The notes beneath the pieces are model-generated. The model searched no databases, was not told the DNA's origin, and saw only the letters and a program-made list of their open reading frames with translations. Made by a program: the position numbers and the translations under genes. From RGIG5579 sp045655865 (GTDB taxonomy: Bacteria > Bacillota > Clostridia > Oscillospirales > SIG627): a stretch of DNA of 61,863 nt. The stretch lies in assembly GCA_045655865.1 (NCBI GenBank), contig JAZOQB010000035.1, positions 1 to 61,863 on the forward strand. The letters run 5' to 3'. This document shows, piece after piece, positions 1-8,084 of the stretch (its first letter is position 1; each line of letters opens with the position of its first letter).

Positions 1-62
1 CACACAGTATTGCTACCACTAGAACCTGAATCTAGCGCGTCTGCCAATTCCGCCACATCCGC
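1..62 (-). tRNA. tRNA-Leu (anticodon CAG), 3' end outside window
   Basis: Read on the minus strand, the sequence begins GCGGATGTGGCGGAATTGGCAG, a typical leucine tRNA 5' half with D-arm. The anticodon stem CTAGA/TCTAG encloses TTCAGGT, giving anticodon CAG at plus positions 26-28. A long variable arm follows, as expected for a class II tRNA. The T-arm and acceptor 3' strand lie beyond position 1, so the gene is incomplete here. A sigma-A-like promoter sits just upstream. Confidence 0.93.
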
Positions 63-101
63 ATAAAAAGGGAAAATCGCTCTTCTGAGTCGACTTTTAG
101 G

Positions 102-130
102 ATTATAGCAAAGAAGAAAGGAAAAGTCAA
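102..130 (-). promoter_or_regulatory. Sigma-A-type promoter for tRNA-Leu
   Basis: On the minus strand, TTGACT (125-130) and TATAAT (102-107) are separated by 17 bases. The -10 box lies about 40 bases upstream of the tRNA 5' end at position 62. The rest of the interval between the tRNA and typA holds only this promoter and the typA promoter; I see no other gene in it. Confidence 0.8.
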
Positions 131-280
131 GACGAAAACAAGAAAAACTTTTCGGGAGGCACACTTTTTTCATTCACATCCCTGGCGGTCCGGCCTGCCT
201 TTTGGAAAGCGGGCGGCGGATTGAAACGGGAGAAAAGTATGTCTTCTTTGGAAACTTTCCAAGAAAGGGGAGTATTTCCC

Positions 281-308
281 TTGCAAATTTTTCTAGAGTG
301 ATTATAAT
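281..308 (+). promoter_or_regulatory. Promoter upstream of typA
   Basis: TTGCAA (281-286) and TATAAT (303-308) are spaced by 16 bases, about 70 bases before the typA start. The box sequences and orientation fit a housekeeping promoter for typA. Confidence 0.65.
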
Positions 309-379
309 ATAATTGTAATTTTTTAAAATAGACAGCCGTTTAGGCCTTGTCCGTCGAAACGGAAAATAGGGAAGTATCT

Positions 380-2206
380 ATGGAAAAAGAAAACATTCGA
401 AATATTGCAATCATCGCTCACGTCGACCACGGCAAAACCACCTTGGTGGACGCCATGCTCCGTCAGACAGGAACCTTCCGCGCCAATGAACAGGTGGAAG
501 AGCGTGTTATGGACTCCAATGACTTGGAGAAAGAGCGCGGAATTACCATTTTGGCAAAAAATACCTCTTTGTATTATAAGGGAGTCAAGATCAACATCGT
601 GGATACGCCCGGCCACGCGGATTTCGGCGGGGAAGTGGAGCGCAGCCTTTCTATGGTGGATGGCGTGATTCTTTTGGTGGACGCCTACGAGGGATGTATG
701 CCACAGACCCGCACGGTTCTGAAAAAGGCTTTGGCGCTGGGCTTGGTTCCCGTTATTGTTATCAACAAGATCGACCGGCCTATGGCCCGCCCCAAGGAAG
801 TTACCGATGAAATGTATGACCTTCTCATCGATCTGGGTGCTACCGAGGAACAGCTTGATCTGCCGGTGATCTATGCCTCCGGCCGGGACGGCTGGGCAAC
901 CACCGATTACAATGTAAAGACCGAAGACCTGATCTGCCTGTTTGATGTGATTTTAAATGACATTCCATCTCCTCAGGTGGAAGAGGACGCTCCTTTCCAG
1001 ATGATGGTTTCTAACATTGATTTTAACGACTATACCGGAAGAATGGCAGTGGGCAAGATCCTCCGTGGCGTGATTCATGAAAAGACTCCCGTGTCCGTGG
1101 TCCGCCGGGACGGATCTGTAAAGAAGTGCAAGATTGCCGGTATGTACACCTTTGATAAATTGAAGAAGACTGCCGTTACTTTTGCCAGCGCCGGAGATAT
1201 CGTATGTCTTACCGGTATTCCGGACATTGAGATCGGCGATACCGTTTGCGATCCCGAGCATCCCGAGGGGCTTGCTTTCGTGGAGATTGAAGATCCGGTT
1301 CTGTCCATGTTCTTTTCTGTGAGTACTTCGCCTTTCGCCGGGCAAGATGGGACCTACGTTACCTCTCGCCATATCCGGGAGCGTCTTTATCGGGAATTGG
1401 AATCCAATATTTCTCTTCGGGTAGAGGACACAGATACTACGGATACCTTGAAAGTTTCGGGAAGAGGCGAGCTTCATCTTTCCGTTCTCATTGAAAATAT
1501 GCGCCGTCAGGGATACGAGTTTCAGGTATCCCGTCCTACGGTCATCACCAAAGAGATCGACGGCGTTTTATGTGAACCCTATGAAATTCTCTACATTGAC
1601 TGCCCCGATGAGTTTTCGGGTACGGTGATCGACTTGATCTCCCGCAGAAAAGGAGAGCTTTTGCAAATGTCTCCAACCACAGCGGGCTTTACCCGATTGG
1701 AATTCTCCATTACCAGCCGCGGAATGATCGGCTGTCGCGCGGAGCTGCTTACCGCCGCCAAAGGAAACGCCGTGGTGAATACGGAGTTCGAGGGTTACCA
1801 CCCTATGAAGCCCGGGCTTTCCACCCGTTCCCGCGGATCACTCGTTGCCTGGGAAAACGGAACTGCTACTTCCTACGGTATGTTTAATGCTCAGGATAGA
1901 GGAACCATGTTCATCGCCGTGCAGGCTGAGGTTTACGAGGGAATGATCGTGGGTGAGTCCAATGACTCCAAGGATCTTGTGGTAAACGTTTGCAAAAAGA
2001 AGCACCTGACTGCCATCCGCTCCAGTGGCGCGGATGAGGCACTGCGCATCACCCCGCCACGCCAGATGAGCTTGGAAAAATGCATGGAATTCATTGCGGA
2101 TGATGAGCTTTTGGAAGTTACTCCCAAGACTTTGCGCTTGCGTAAAAAGATATTGGATACCGAGCAGCGAGCAAAGATTCGGGCAAAGGAAAAAGCAGGC
2201 GTTTGA
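380..2206 (+). CDS. typA: Translational GTPase TypA/BipA
   Basis: A ribosome-associated GTPase of the EF-G/LepA superfamily, implicated in ribosome assembly and growth under stress. The G1 motif is HVDHGKTT near residues 14-21, G3 is DTPGHAD near 72-78 and G4 is NKID near 126. The C-terminal two thirds carry the EF-G-like domains and the TypA-specific C-terminal domain. From the ATG at 380 the product is 608 residues, normal for the family. A TTG at 347 is in frame, but the ATG at 380 matches family N-termini and has a purine-rich GGGAAG just upstream. It is followed after 24 bases by a LysR-type gene on the same strand. Confidence 0.97.
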   Translation: MEKENIRNIAIIAHVDHGKTTLVDAMLRQTGTFRANEQVEERVMDSNDLEKERGITILAKNTSLYYKGVKINIVDTPGHADFGGEVERSLSMVDGVILLVDAYEGCMPQTRTVLKKALALGLVPVIVINKIDRPMARPKEVTDEMYDLLIDLGATEEQLDLPVIYASGRDGWATTDYNVKTEDLICLFDVILNDIPSPQVEEDAPFQMMVSNIDFNDYTGRMAVGKILRGVIHEKTPVSVVRRDGSVKKCKIAGMYTFDKLKKTAVTFASAGDIVCLTGIPDIEIGDTVCDPEHPEGLAFVEIEDPVLSMFFSVSTSPFAGQDGTYVTSRHIRERLYRELESNISLRVEDTDTTDTLKVSGRGELHLSVLIENMRRQGYEFQVSRPTVITKEIDGVLCEPYEILYIDCPDEFSGTVIDLISRRKGELLQMSPTTAGFTRLEFSITSRGMIGCRAELLTAAKGNAVVNTEFEGYHPMKPGLSTRSRGSLVAWENGTATSYGMFNAQDRGTMFIAVQAEVYEGMIVGESNDSKDLVVNVCKKKHLTAIRSSGADEALRITPPRQMSLEKCMEFIADDELLEVTPKTLRLRKKILDTEQRAKIRAKEKAGV

Positions 2207-2230
2207 CCTTAGTCCCTGAAAGGAGATCGG

Positions 2231-3169
2231 ATGAATATTTTACATTTAAGGTACGCCGTGGAAGTAGAGCGTACCCGTTCCATTACCGGAGCTGCCGCCA
2301 ATTTGTTTATGAGTCAACCCAATCTCTCCCGGGCCATTAAGGAATTGGAAGAAAACTTGGGAATCACCATTTTCAAACGCACATCCAAAGGAATTGTTAC
2401 TACTACCCAGGGCGAGGAGTTTCTTTTTCAAGCCAAAAATATCCTTCGTCAGATGGATGAAATGGAAGAAAAGTACAAGAAAAACGTGCCCGAGCGGCAA
2501 AGCTTCAATATTTCCGCGCCTCGCGCCTGCTATATTACCCGGGCTTTCACAAGCCTTGTGAATTCTCTGGACAATAGCAGGGAAATGGACCTGAATTACA
2601 AAGAGACCAACTCTTTGCGGGCTATTACCAACATTCTGCAAAGCAATTATAATCTGGGGATCATCCGATATCAGACTGCTTTTGAGTCGTATTTCTTGAA
2701 AATGATGGAAGAAAAGGATTTGAAGCACCAGGAGATCTGGGAATTTGAGTACGTTGCTCTCATGGACCGCTCTCATCCCCTGGCGGGCAAGACTCACCTG
2801 AGTCGGGAGAATTTTAAGAATTGTATCGAAGTGGTTCACGGCGATCCTTACGTTCCGTCCCTTCAGATTGCCTATGTGCGAAAGGCAGAGTTTTCCGATC
2901 TTACCGATAAAAAGATCTATATTTACGAGAGAGGCACCCAGTATGACCTTCTCAACGATGTCCCTTCTGCTTTCATGTGGGTTTCGCCCTCTCCGGAGGA
3001 GGTCTTAAAGCGCCACAATGTGGTGCAAAAGCGTTGCCCGGGTTTGAGCCACAAGTATAAGGATGTTCTCATCTATCGAAGCGGATATCACCTGTCACCC
3101 GTGGATCTTCGTTTTATCGAAGAATTGAACAAAGCCAAAAGCGAAGCCTCTCACTCCAATATGGAATAG
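2231..3169 (+). CDS. LysR-family transcriptional regulator
   Basis: A 312-residue protein with an N-terminal winged helix-turn-helix at residues 1-60 (the SITGAAANLFMSQPNLSRAIKELEE stretch gives the recognition helix). A substrate-binding-like effector domain follows from about residue 90. The start ATG has a clean AAAGGAGATCGG ribosome site. It lies 24 bases after typA and could be co-transcribed with it. LysR proteins usually control a divergent neighbour, but none is present here, so the target and effector are unknown. A strong hairpin terminator follows. Confidence 0.92.
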   Translation: MNILHLRYAVEVERTRSITGAAANLFMSQPNLSRAIKELEENLGITIFKRTSKGIVTTTQGEEFLFQAKNILRQMDEMEEKYKKNVPERQSFNISAPRACYITRAFTSLVNSLDNSREMDLNYKETNSLRAITNILQSNYNLGIIRYQTAFESYFLKMMEEKDLKHQEIWEFEYVALMDRSHPLAGKTHLSRENFKNCIEVVHGDPYVPSLQIAYVRKAEFSDLTDKKIYIYERGTQYDLLNDVPSAFMWVSPSPEEVLKRHNVVQKRCPGLSHKYKDVLIYRSGYHLSPVDLRFIEELNKAKSEASHSNME

Positions 3170-3238
3170 TCGTAAAGAAGGGTGCTTGCTTTTCTTAAAG
3201 CGTGAAAAGAAAAACTGCATTTTCTTACAGAAAAAGAT

Positions 3239-3273
3239 AAAAAAGATGCGCGAATGTTTCGTGCATCTTTTTT
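3239..3273 (+). terminator. Intrinsic terminator after the LysR gene
   Basis: The arms AAAAAAGATGC (3239-3249) and GCATCTTTTTT (3263-3273) are complementary, with additional partial pairing in the loop. The 3' arm ends in a T-run. Because the 5' arm begins with A's it may work in both directions and could also end the convergent minus-strand gene at 3395. Confidence 0.8.
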
Positions 3274-3394
3274 ACTGTCCTTTAGAGTATAATCGGTAGA
3301 CGTACCCTCTGTTTTTTTGGTTTTGCATAAAAAAGTTTTTTCGGTTTTTCTTCGTTTTAAGTCTGCGGCAAGGGGAGCAAGAAAGGAAAGGATA

Positions 3395-4060
3395 TTACCA
3401 AATCCATGGGATCAAGCGGTATTTGACCCTTTTCTTATACTCACGGTAACCGTCAAGTTCTTTTTCGAGAAATTCTTCTTCGTGCTTGATCCGTTTTGCG
3501 ATGATAAAAGGATATGCCAGAAAAATCAAAAACGAATATACAGACCCCAATACAATCGGCATGGATAAAAACAAAAGCAAGGTCACGCTATACATCGGAT
3601 GCCTGACAAGGCTGTATAAACCGGTGTCGACTACTTTTTGATTTTCTTGCACTTCAATTGTGCGGCTAAGATATGTATTTTCACGGAGAACCTGTGCATA
3701 AAGAATATAGGCAAAGAGAAATACCAAAGCCGCACCGATTGCTACGCCTTCAGGCAAGATATACCAATGAAAACGGACACCGAGGCCGGATGCGATAAAG
3801 CCTACAACAAACATAAGACCGCTGAGTTTCACAACAAGACTTTGCTCCGGGCTGTTTTCTTTTGCATCAAGTCTACTCTTTAATAGATTGGGGTTTTTAA
3901 GCATCATAACAATTCCGGCAAAAAACATTGGAACAAATAAAATCCCCATCAATAACCAGCCGTTAAAATAAGAAAAAGTGCCTGCGGGTAAGAATATCAA
4001 TAACCCTGTCAAAATAACACCCAATAAAAACTTTGTTATCGCCCCAACAAATAATTTCAT
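3395..4060 (-). CDS. Isoprenylcysteine carboxyl methyltransferase-family membrane protein
   Basis: A 221-residue multi-pass membrane protein. Hydrophobic segments lie near residues 8-28, 33-52, 75-95 and 100-118, with more in the C-terminal half. The motif GLYSLVRHPMYS near residues 148-159 is the SAM-binding signature of the ICMT/PEMT fold, and a charged C-terminus follows. Bacterial members methylate lipid or small-molecule substrates that are mostly unknown, so only the fold is assigned. The start ATG follows a GGAG site. The gene is flanked by terminators and reads as a single-gene unit. By eye it is more AT-rich than typA, which could mean later acquisition. Confidence 0.85.
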   Translation of the reverse strand: MKLFVGAITKFLLGVILTGLLIFLPAGTFSYFNGWLLMGILFVPMFFAGIVMMLKNPNLLKSRLDAKENSPEQSLVVKLSGLMFVVGFIASGLGVRFHWYILPEGVAIGAALVFLFAYILYAQVLRENTYLSRTIEVQENQKVVDTGLYSLVRHPMYSVTLLLFLSMPIVLGSVYSFLIFLAYPFIIAKRIKHEEEFLEKELDGYREYKKRVKYRLIPWIW

Positions 4061-4094
4061 CGTGTTTCTCCGTCAGATTTTGTTTCTTTGTTTT

Positions 4095-4103
4095 ATTATA
4101 CCA
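4095..4103 (-). promoter_or_regulatory. Extended -10 promoter for the ICMT-like gene
   Basis: On the minus strand the sequence TGGTATAAT forms an extended -10 element about 35 bases before the start at 4060. No good -35 box is visible at the usual distance, which is tolerated for extended -10 promoters. Confidence 0.5.
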
Positions 4104-4131
4104 CATTGCAGTTCAAAAGAAAGGACTTTGC

Positions 4132-4163
4132 AAAAAAATCCCCTCGGAGCCATCCGAGGGGAT
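4132..4163 (-). terminator. Intrinsic terminator after the UDPGP-family gene
   Basis: The arms ATCCCCTCGG (4138-4147) and CCGAGGGGAT (4154-4163) form a perfect 10-base stem with a 6-base loop. On the minus strand the hairpin is followed by a T-run (4132-4137). It lies 38 bases beyond the stop of the minus-strand gene at 4201. Confidence 0.88.
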
Positions 4164-4200
4164 TTGATTGAGCAGTATTTCAAGTTCCGTTAGGGAAAAC

Positions 4201-5430
4201 TTAACAAACAACGCCGTTTTTGGCAAGAAGCGCCCGGGCAGAGACTACGGAGTCGATGCCTTCTTTGTTCTTGATAGGAGCAAATTCTTTTTCGCGGTCT
4301 ACCTCAAAGGGAAGACAAGAGAGCATATCCCGTACGGTGTCTGTGGCCAGGTACTCGAATTTATAACCGTTTTCTTTCGTAGGCTTCACTTCGTTTCCGG
4401 CTTCATCGATGTAGGGGATTTTCTTTTCCACGATGTGAAGCGGCATCTTTCCGTTCACGATCTTATACATTTGCTCCACACGGAAAAGATAGTTGAGGAT
4501 CACGCCGAATCGATATTTCAGCTTTCCGGTCTCGTCTTTTTCCGCGGCCAATTCTTCGCCCATTTCGTAGTATTCCACGATGGTGGGAAGACCGTCTTTT
4601 AAGCAAAGGGCACCTACCTTTTCTCCCGGTGCATTTTTGGACACTACTTTTGCGCCGCAGTTGCATCCGGAAAGAAGGGTCGCTCCGATAAAGACGGGAT
4701 CGCAGATTCTTTGGAGCACGTTGTCCATAGAAAATACGTTAATAAACTCTACGCCCTGTGCCACCAATTCCTTGTCCAGCCCGGCCTTGCACAGTGAGTG
4801 GAACCATCCGCCGTTTCCGTTGGGGGAGAGGGAAAGACGGCCTTTTTCTTCCAAGTAGATCTTCCCGTTGAAATCGCAACTGGGGGCCATTTCCTGACGG
4901 AAAAAGCGAACCTTTTCTGCTGGGAAGCCAAAGAAGTTGTGTTCTTTCAAGAAACGCTGCGTTTCCTCGTCGTTTTTATCCGAGGTCATGATCAAAAGAG
5001 GAAAGGCGCAACCGGCTTTTTCACATACGTCCAGCATATTGCGGATCTGAGCTTCAAAAATATAAAAGTCACGAGTGACACCCAGGTTGTAAGTACCCTT
5101 GGGCCCATCAAAACCGAGTCTGGTGCCCTGTCCGCCGCCTAAAAGCAGTGCAGCTACTTTGCCTTGGCGGATGGCCTCTAACCCCTTGGCTTCAAAGGTT
5201 TCTTTTTTTGCTTGGATCTCTTCGATCTCCAGGGCTCCCAGGGGGGTGAGGGTGCCGGCGCAGTCGCTGACCTGTTTATTTTGATCTTTCTTTTTCAGTG
5301 CGTCTAAAAGGGAAAAGTCTGCTTGGTTGATCTGATCAACCAAAGCTTTCTGTTCCACGGGTGTTAATTCATCAAAAAATCGGAGCAGATGCTCCTGACC
5401 GTATTCCTGCAAGCGATCGATGTTGTTCAT
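4201..5430 (-). CDS. UDPGP type 1-family uridylyltransferase
   Basis: A 409-residue nucleotidyltransferase of the UDPGP family, which contains eukaryotic UDP-GlcNAc pyrophosphorylase and UTP-glucose-1-phosphate uridylyltransferases. The nucleotide-binding signature LGGGQGTRLGFDGPKG lies near residues 97-112. Downstream hallmarks include the NGNGG stretch near residue 207 and a FEYLATD-like segment near residue 360. It would make a UDP-sugar from UTP and a sugar 1-phosphate. Whether the substrate is glucose, GlcNAc or GalNAc cannot be read from the sequence. It is monocistronic, with its own promoter and terminator, and sits apart from the polysaccharide cluster at 14-26 kb that it might supply. 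Confidence 0.9.
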   Translation of the reverse strand: MNNIDRLQEYGQEHLLRFFDELTPVEQKALVDQINQADFSLLDALKKKDQNKQVSDCAGTLTPLGALEIEEIQAKKETFEAKGLEAIRQGKVAALLLGGGQGTRLGFDGPKGTYNLGVTRDFYIFEAQIRNMLDVCEKAGCAFPLLIMTSDKNDEETQRFLKEHNFFGFPAEKVRFFRQEMAPSCDFNGKIYLEEKGRLSLSPNGNGGWFHSLCKAGLDKELVAQGVEFINVFSMDNVLQRICDPVFIGATLLSGCNCGAKVVSKNAPGEKVGALCLKDGLPTIVEYYEMGEELAAEKDETGKLKYRFGVILNYLFRVEQMYKIVNGKMPLHIVEKKIPYIDEAGNEVKPTKENGYKFEYLATDTVRDMLSCLPFEVDREKEFAPIKNKEGIDSVVSARALLAKNGVVC

Positions 5431-5460
5431 TGTGGTCCTTCCTTGTGTTTTGATGGAAAA

Positions 5461-5489
5461 ATTTTATCATGAGAGCGTTTTTTTGTCAA
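5461..5489 (-). promoter_or_regulatory. Promoter of the UDPGP-family gene
   Basis: On the minus strand, TTGACA (5484-5489) and TAAAAT (5461-5466) are spaced by 17 bases. The -10 box is about 30 bases before the start codon at 5430, giving a short leader. Confidence 0.8.
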
Positions 5490-5547
5490 TTTCTTTGGAA
5501 AAGAAGATAAATTTCTGAAGAAAAAATATAACAATCTTGAATTTGTC

Positions 5548-5575
5548 TTGCAATTTATAAAATATGTGATATAAT
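5548..5575 (+). promoter_or_regulatory. Promoter of the orphan peptide gene
   Basis: TTGCAA (5548-5553) and TATAAT (5570-5575) have a 16-base spacer. The -10 lies about 58 bases upstream of the peptide ATG at 5634, and no other gene stands between. Confidence 0.7.
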
Positions 5576-5633
5576 AAATAGTGTTGATATATTGATTTAT
5601 TATCATGTTTTGTATTTTAAGGAGGCATTCTTT

Positions 5634-5783
5634 ATGAAGATATACCAATCTCCTGAGTTGGAAATTCGCTTTTTCAAAACCAGCGACGTGTTGGAAAGCA
5701 GCGATCCCCAAACCCCCATTGAGCCCTGGTCTTTCAGACGTAAGGCAAGTGGTGAAGAAAAAATGAATGTGTTCACAAAATAA
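5634..5783 (+). CDS. Orphan 49-residue peptide (PELE...F...DVL pattern)
   Basis: A very short gene that is well supported as real. It has an AAGGAGG ribosome site 8 bases before the ATG, a good promoter upstream and a strong terminator downstream. The peptide starts MKIYQSPELEIRFF, continues with a TSDVLESSDPQTP stretch and ends in a basic, Lys/Arg-containing tail. It has no signal peptide, membrane segment or cysteine. From memory, short proteins beginning MK-x-Y-x-x-PELE-x-x-x-F and then D-V-L/I-x-x-S recur in gut Clostridia without known function; I could not check this. No modification enzyme or transporter lies nearby, so calling it a peptide precursor would be speculation. An upstream ATG at 5592 is in frame but lacks a ribosome site. 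Confidence 0.72.
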   Translation: MKIYQSPELEIRFFKTSDVLESSDPQTPIEPWSFRRKASGEEKMNVFTK

Positions 5784-5818
5784 TTTGTTCTTGTTCTGCT
5801 TTTCATTGTTTTTGTATC

Positions 5819-5850
5819 AAAAAAGATGCGGCTTGATGCCGCATCTTTTA
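5819..5850. terminator. Bidirectional terminator between the peptide gene and the WG-repeat gene
   Basis: The arms AAAAGATGCGGC and GCCGCATCTTTT enclose a TTGAT loop. A T-run follows on the plus strand and A's precede it, so it can end both the plus-strand peptide transcript and the minus-strand gene whose stop codon is at 5848. Confidence 0.88.
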
Positions 5851-7320
5851 TTTTTTTGGGCTGGTGTTTTCCGGCCTTGTGGTATAAGAGCTGGTGGAAA
5901 GAATGGGCTCCAATTCCAAAATAATATCATCCTCGTGGTCAAAGGTGTTTTGCGGGCCACGGGTAATTGTGATTTTGGTGTAATAGCTGGAGGATGGCTC
6001 CGGAACTGTGCTTCCTGCAGGCGGGAAGATTCCGTTTACCTTGGAGATCAAGTACCAGCCAGCGGTTTTGGAATACATGACGGCATGGCCTTCGGAAAAG
6101 TGACTGATCTGATCGAAGGAGCAGGGGATCACTTCTTTTCCCGTCAGATCCACCACGCCCATTTTTCCATCTTTGTTGGTGACGGTGGCCAATCCTTCAA
6201 AGAAGGGGGAGGCGTCAGCATAAATGGGATCTGAAAGCCAAGCTCCCAGAGCGGTAAAATACCCGAAGCGCTTACCGTCGGTGACAGAGAAAACCCCCTG
6301 GTGGTAAGAAACGGCCCGAAATCCCTCCGGCAGAGAAAACTCTTGCCCATAGCGGTCGATAATCCCTTCCCGGGATTCTTTCAGAACGCCTTGTTCGTCA
6401 TAGCTGGCAAACACCACTCGTAAAAGGCCGTTTTCAAAGTAAGAAAAGCCCAGCGCTTCTTCTCCCGTCTTGTCCGGGAGTATGAGAGAGAGGTGAGAGA
6501 AAACCACCTCTCCTTTTTCGTTGCGAATGGTAACTTTTCCCTCGGCATCCGCCATCACCGCAAAGCCTTCGGAATAAGCGAAAGCGGTGGGATACTGGGG
6601 GGGAACCGTGAAGGTCTGGGTTCTACGTCCGTTTTGATACGTGCCGGTATAGCCGAAGAGACCGTTTTCATAGATGAGCTTTCGCTCCGGCTCGCCCACA
6701 CCGTAAGAGGCGGGCATGGGAAGTAAAATGCCTCGACCGTCTCGCACCGGATCAAAATCCGTTGGTTGAAAAGATAGGTCGGAAAGGAGCAGACGGTAAT
6801 AGCTCCCATCTTCCTTTTTTTTGAAAACCGGATCACCTTCTTGATCTCGGTAGCCGGTAAGATCATACTCCTGGTTTCCCGGAATCTCCCGCAGTCCCAA
6901 GGCCAGACGGATCTGCTTTGCCCCTTCTTTTTCGCTGATCAGAAAGCCGTGAGCGGTATTATGATTTCCCGGTTCCAGAGGAGTTTTGACAATAGACATT
7001 CCCTTTTGATCAAAGGTGGCGGCACTGACAAGCTCTGCCCCGCCTTCCACTTGAGAAAAATCAAAGAGGGAAGCGAGAATATCGCCGGCATAGGCCGCGT
7101 AGTCGAAAACCACAGCCTCATCCGTTCTGTTTGGGTTTTCTTCGGTAGTAGGCGACTCGCGTCTGGGTCTTCTTACCAAAAAGGGCAAATCGATGACGCC
7201 CGTGTCCCAAAGAATCAGGACCACGCTGAAAGCCACCACCGCCAATGCGATGACGAGGCGTCCGGTAAGCTCGCCCCATTGTTTTTTTGATAAAAAAGAC
7301 TTTCTCTTTTTCGTTTCCAT
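5848..7320 (-). CDS. WG-repeat membrane-anchored protein
   Basis: A 490-residue protein with a short basic N-terminus, one membrane segment near residues 20-45 and a large, probably extracytoplasmic domain. That domain contains WG-type repeats, such as the units ending FEGLATVTNKDGKMGVVD and GKEVIPCSFDQISHFSEGHAV near residues 360-410. Such repeats probably build a beta-rich binding surface, but their ligand is generally unknown. A Pro/Arg/Glu-rich linker follows the membrane segment. The stop codon lies inside the shared terminator. It sits upstream of no enzyme on its strand, so the context gives no functional clue. Confidence 0.85.
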   Translation of the reverse strand: METKKRKSFLSKKQWGELTGRLVIALAVVAFSVVLILWDTGVIDLPFLVRRPRRESPTTEENPNRTDEAVVFDYAAYAGDILASLFDFSQVEGGAELVSAATFDQKGMSIVKTPLEPGNHNTAHGFLISEKEGAKQIRLALGLREIPGNQEYDLTGYRDQEGDPVFKKKEDGSYYRLLLSDLSFQPTDFDPVRDGRGILLPMPASYGVGEPERKLIYENGLFGYTGTYQNGRRTQTFTVPPQYPTAFAYSEGFAVMADAEGKVTIRNEKGEVVFSHLSLILPDKTGEEALGFSYFENGLLRVVFASYDEQGVLKESREGIIDRYGQEFSLPEGFRAVSYHQGVFSVTDGKRFGYFTALGAWLSDPIYADASPFFEGLATVTNKDGKMGVVDLTGKEVIPCSFDQISHFSEGHAVMYSKTAGWYLISKVNGIFPPAGSTVPEPSSSYYTKITITRGPQNTFDHEDDIILELEPILSTSSYTTRPENTSPKK

Positions 7321-7385
7321 TTTTCCCGCCTAATTGATACTTTTAAGGACAGTATATCATTTGACAGATGAAAAAAAAAGACTTT

Positions 7386-8006
7386 TCATGAAAAAATCTC
7401 GGCAATTTTTTCTTTTCCTCGGCCCCACCATTCCAAAATTTTAAAGCGAATTTTGTATTTTCCCTTCTGAACGGTAACTGTTTTTACGTTTTCTTCCTTC
7501 ATCCCCGCCTCCAGAAGTGCATCTTCTGTGTCTAGCGCGGTGTTGAGACAAATGGGCGGAAAGAGAACGCACCACCAGTTTTGACCTTGCGCTTGCCCGA
7601 TCTTCACTTGCAAAGAGAGGTATTTTCCGCTGGGAAGAGAAAGGGATTCGTATCTTTTTGTGGGATAGTATTCTTCCATAAGAGAAAGTTCCACCGGCAT
7701 GGCGCAACCTGCCTCCAAAAGCGCATCCTGAGCGATGCGTTGCATGTCGTCAAATCGTTTGCAAATTTCCTCGGACGCTTCCTCTTTTCCGTCGAGCTGG
7801 GCAAAGTTCTCCTGGGAATAGGAAAGAAGTCGATCCCGCACCAAAAGCTTGTATTCTTGATCCTGCGGGGAATCGGAATTGGCCAAAACGTGTATGCGAA
7901 TCACCGATTGGTATAAATTTTCTTCTCCGGCAATGGGGGAGATGGCAAAGAGGATCAAAAGAGCGATTCCCCAGAAAACGATCGCTAAGGTCCATTCTTT
8001 TTTCAT
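7386..8006 (-). CDS. spoIIR: Stage II sporulation protein R
   Basis: The secreted signalling protein made in the forespore under sigma-F. It triggers SpoIIGA to process pro-sigma-E in the mother cell. The product is 206 residues with an N-terminal hydrophobic segment (residues 5-25) followed by the family hallmark IRIHVLANSDSPQDQEYKLLVRD near residues 36-58. The region around LSLPSGKYLSLQVKIGQAQGQNWWCVLFPP is also typical. The ATG at 8006 is preferred over an upstream in-frame ATG at 8069 because it carries an AAAGGA site and the correct signal-like N-terminus. Its presence is strong evidence of an endospore former. Confidence 0.95.
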   Translation of the reverse strand: MKKEWTLAIVFWGIALLILFAISPIAGEENLYQSVIRIHVLANSDSPQDQEYKLLVRDRLLSYSQENFAQLDGKEEASEEICKRFDDMQRIAQDALLEAGCAMPVELSLMEEYYPTKRYESLSLPSGKYLSLQVKIGQAQGQNWWCVLFPPICLNTALDTEDALLEAGMKEENVKTVTVQKGKYKIRFKILEWWGRGKEKIAEIFS

Positions 8007-8029
8007 GGTATGTATTCCTTTCCGAAAAA

Positions 8030-8061
8030 AATAGCTTCGCAGATTTCTCCGCAAAGCTATT
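8030..8061 (-). terminator. Terminator after ispE
   Basis: AATAGCTT (8030-8037) pairs with AAGCTATT (8054-8061). On the minus strand the stem is followed by a T-run. It separates the ispE-proximal operon from spoIIR, consistent with spoIIR having its own developmental control. Confidence 0.7.
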
Positions 8062-8084
8062 GTGGCCAAAAGGAAAACAAATAA

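Noticed and set aside
347..379. Upstream TTG start for typA
   Set aside because: The added 11 residues are outside family N-termini and have no good ribosome site; the ATG at 380 fits better.
5634..5783. RiPP precursor peptide with modification cluster
   Set aside because: No radical SAM, LanM/LanC, YcaO or ABC exporter is near; the radical SAM genes in the window (hemW, rimO and the DUF512 gene) belong to other contexts.
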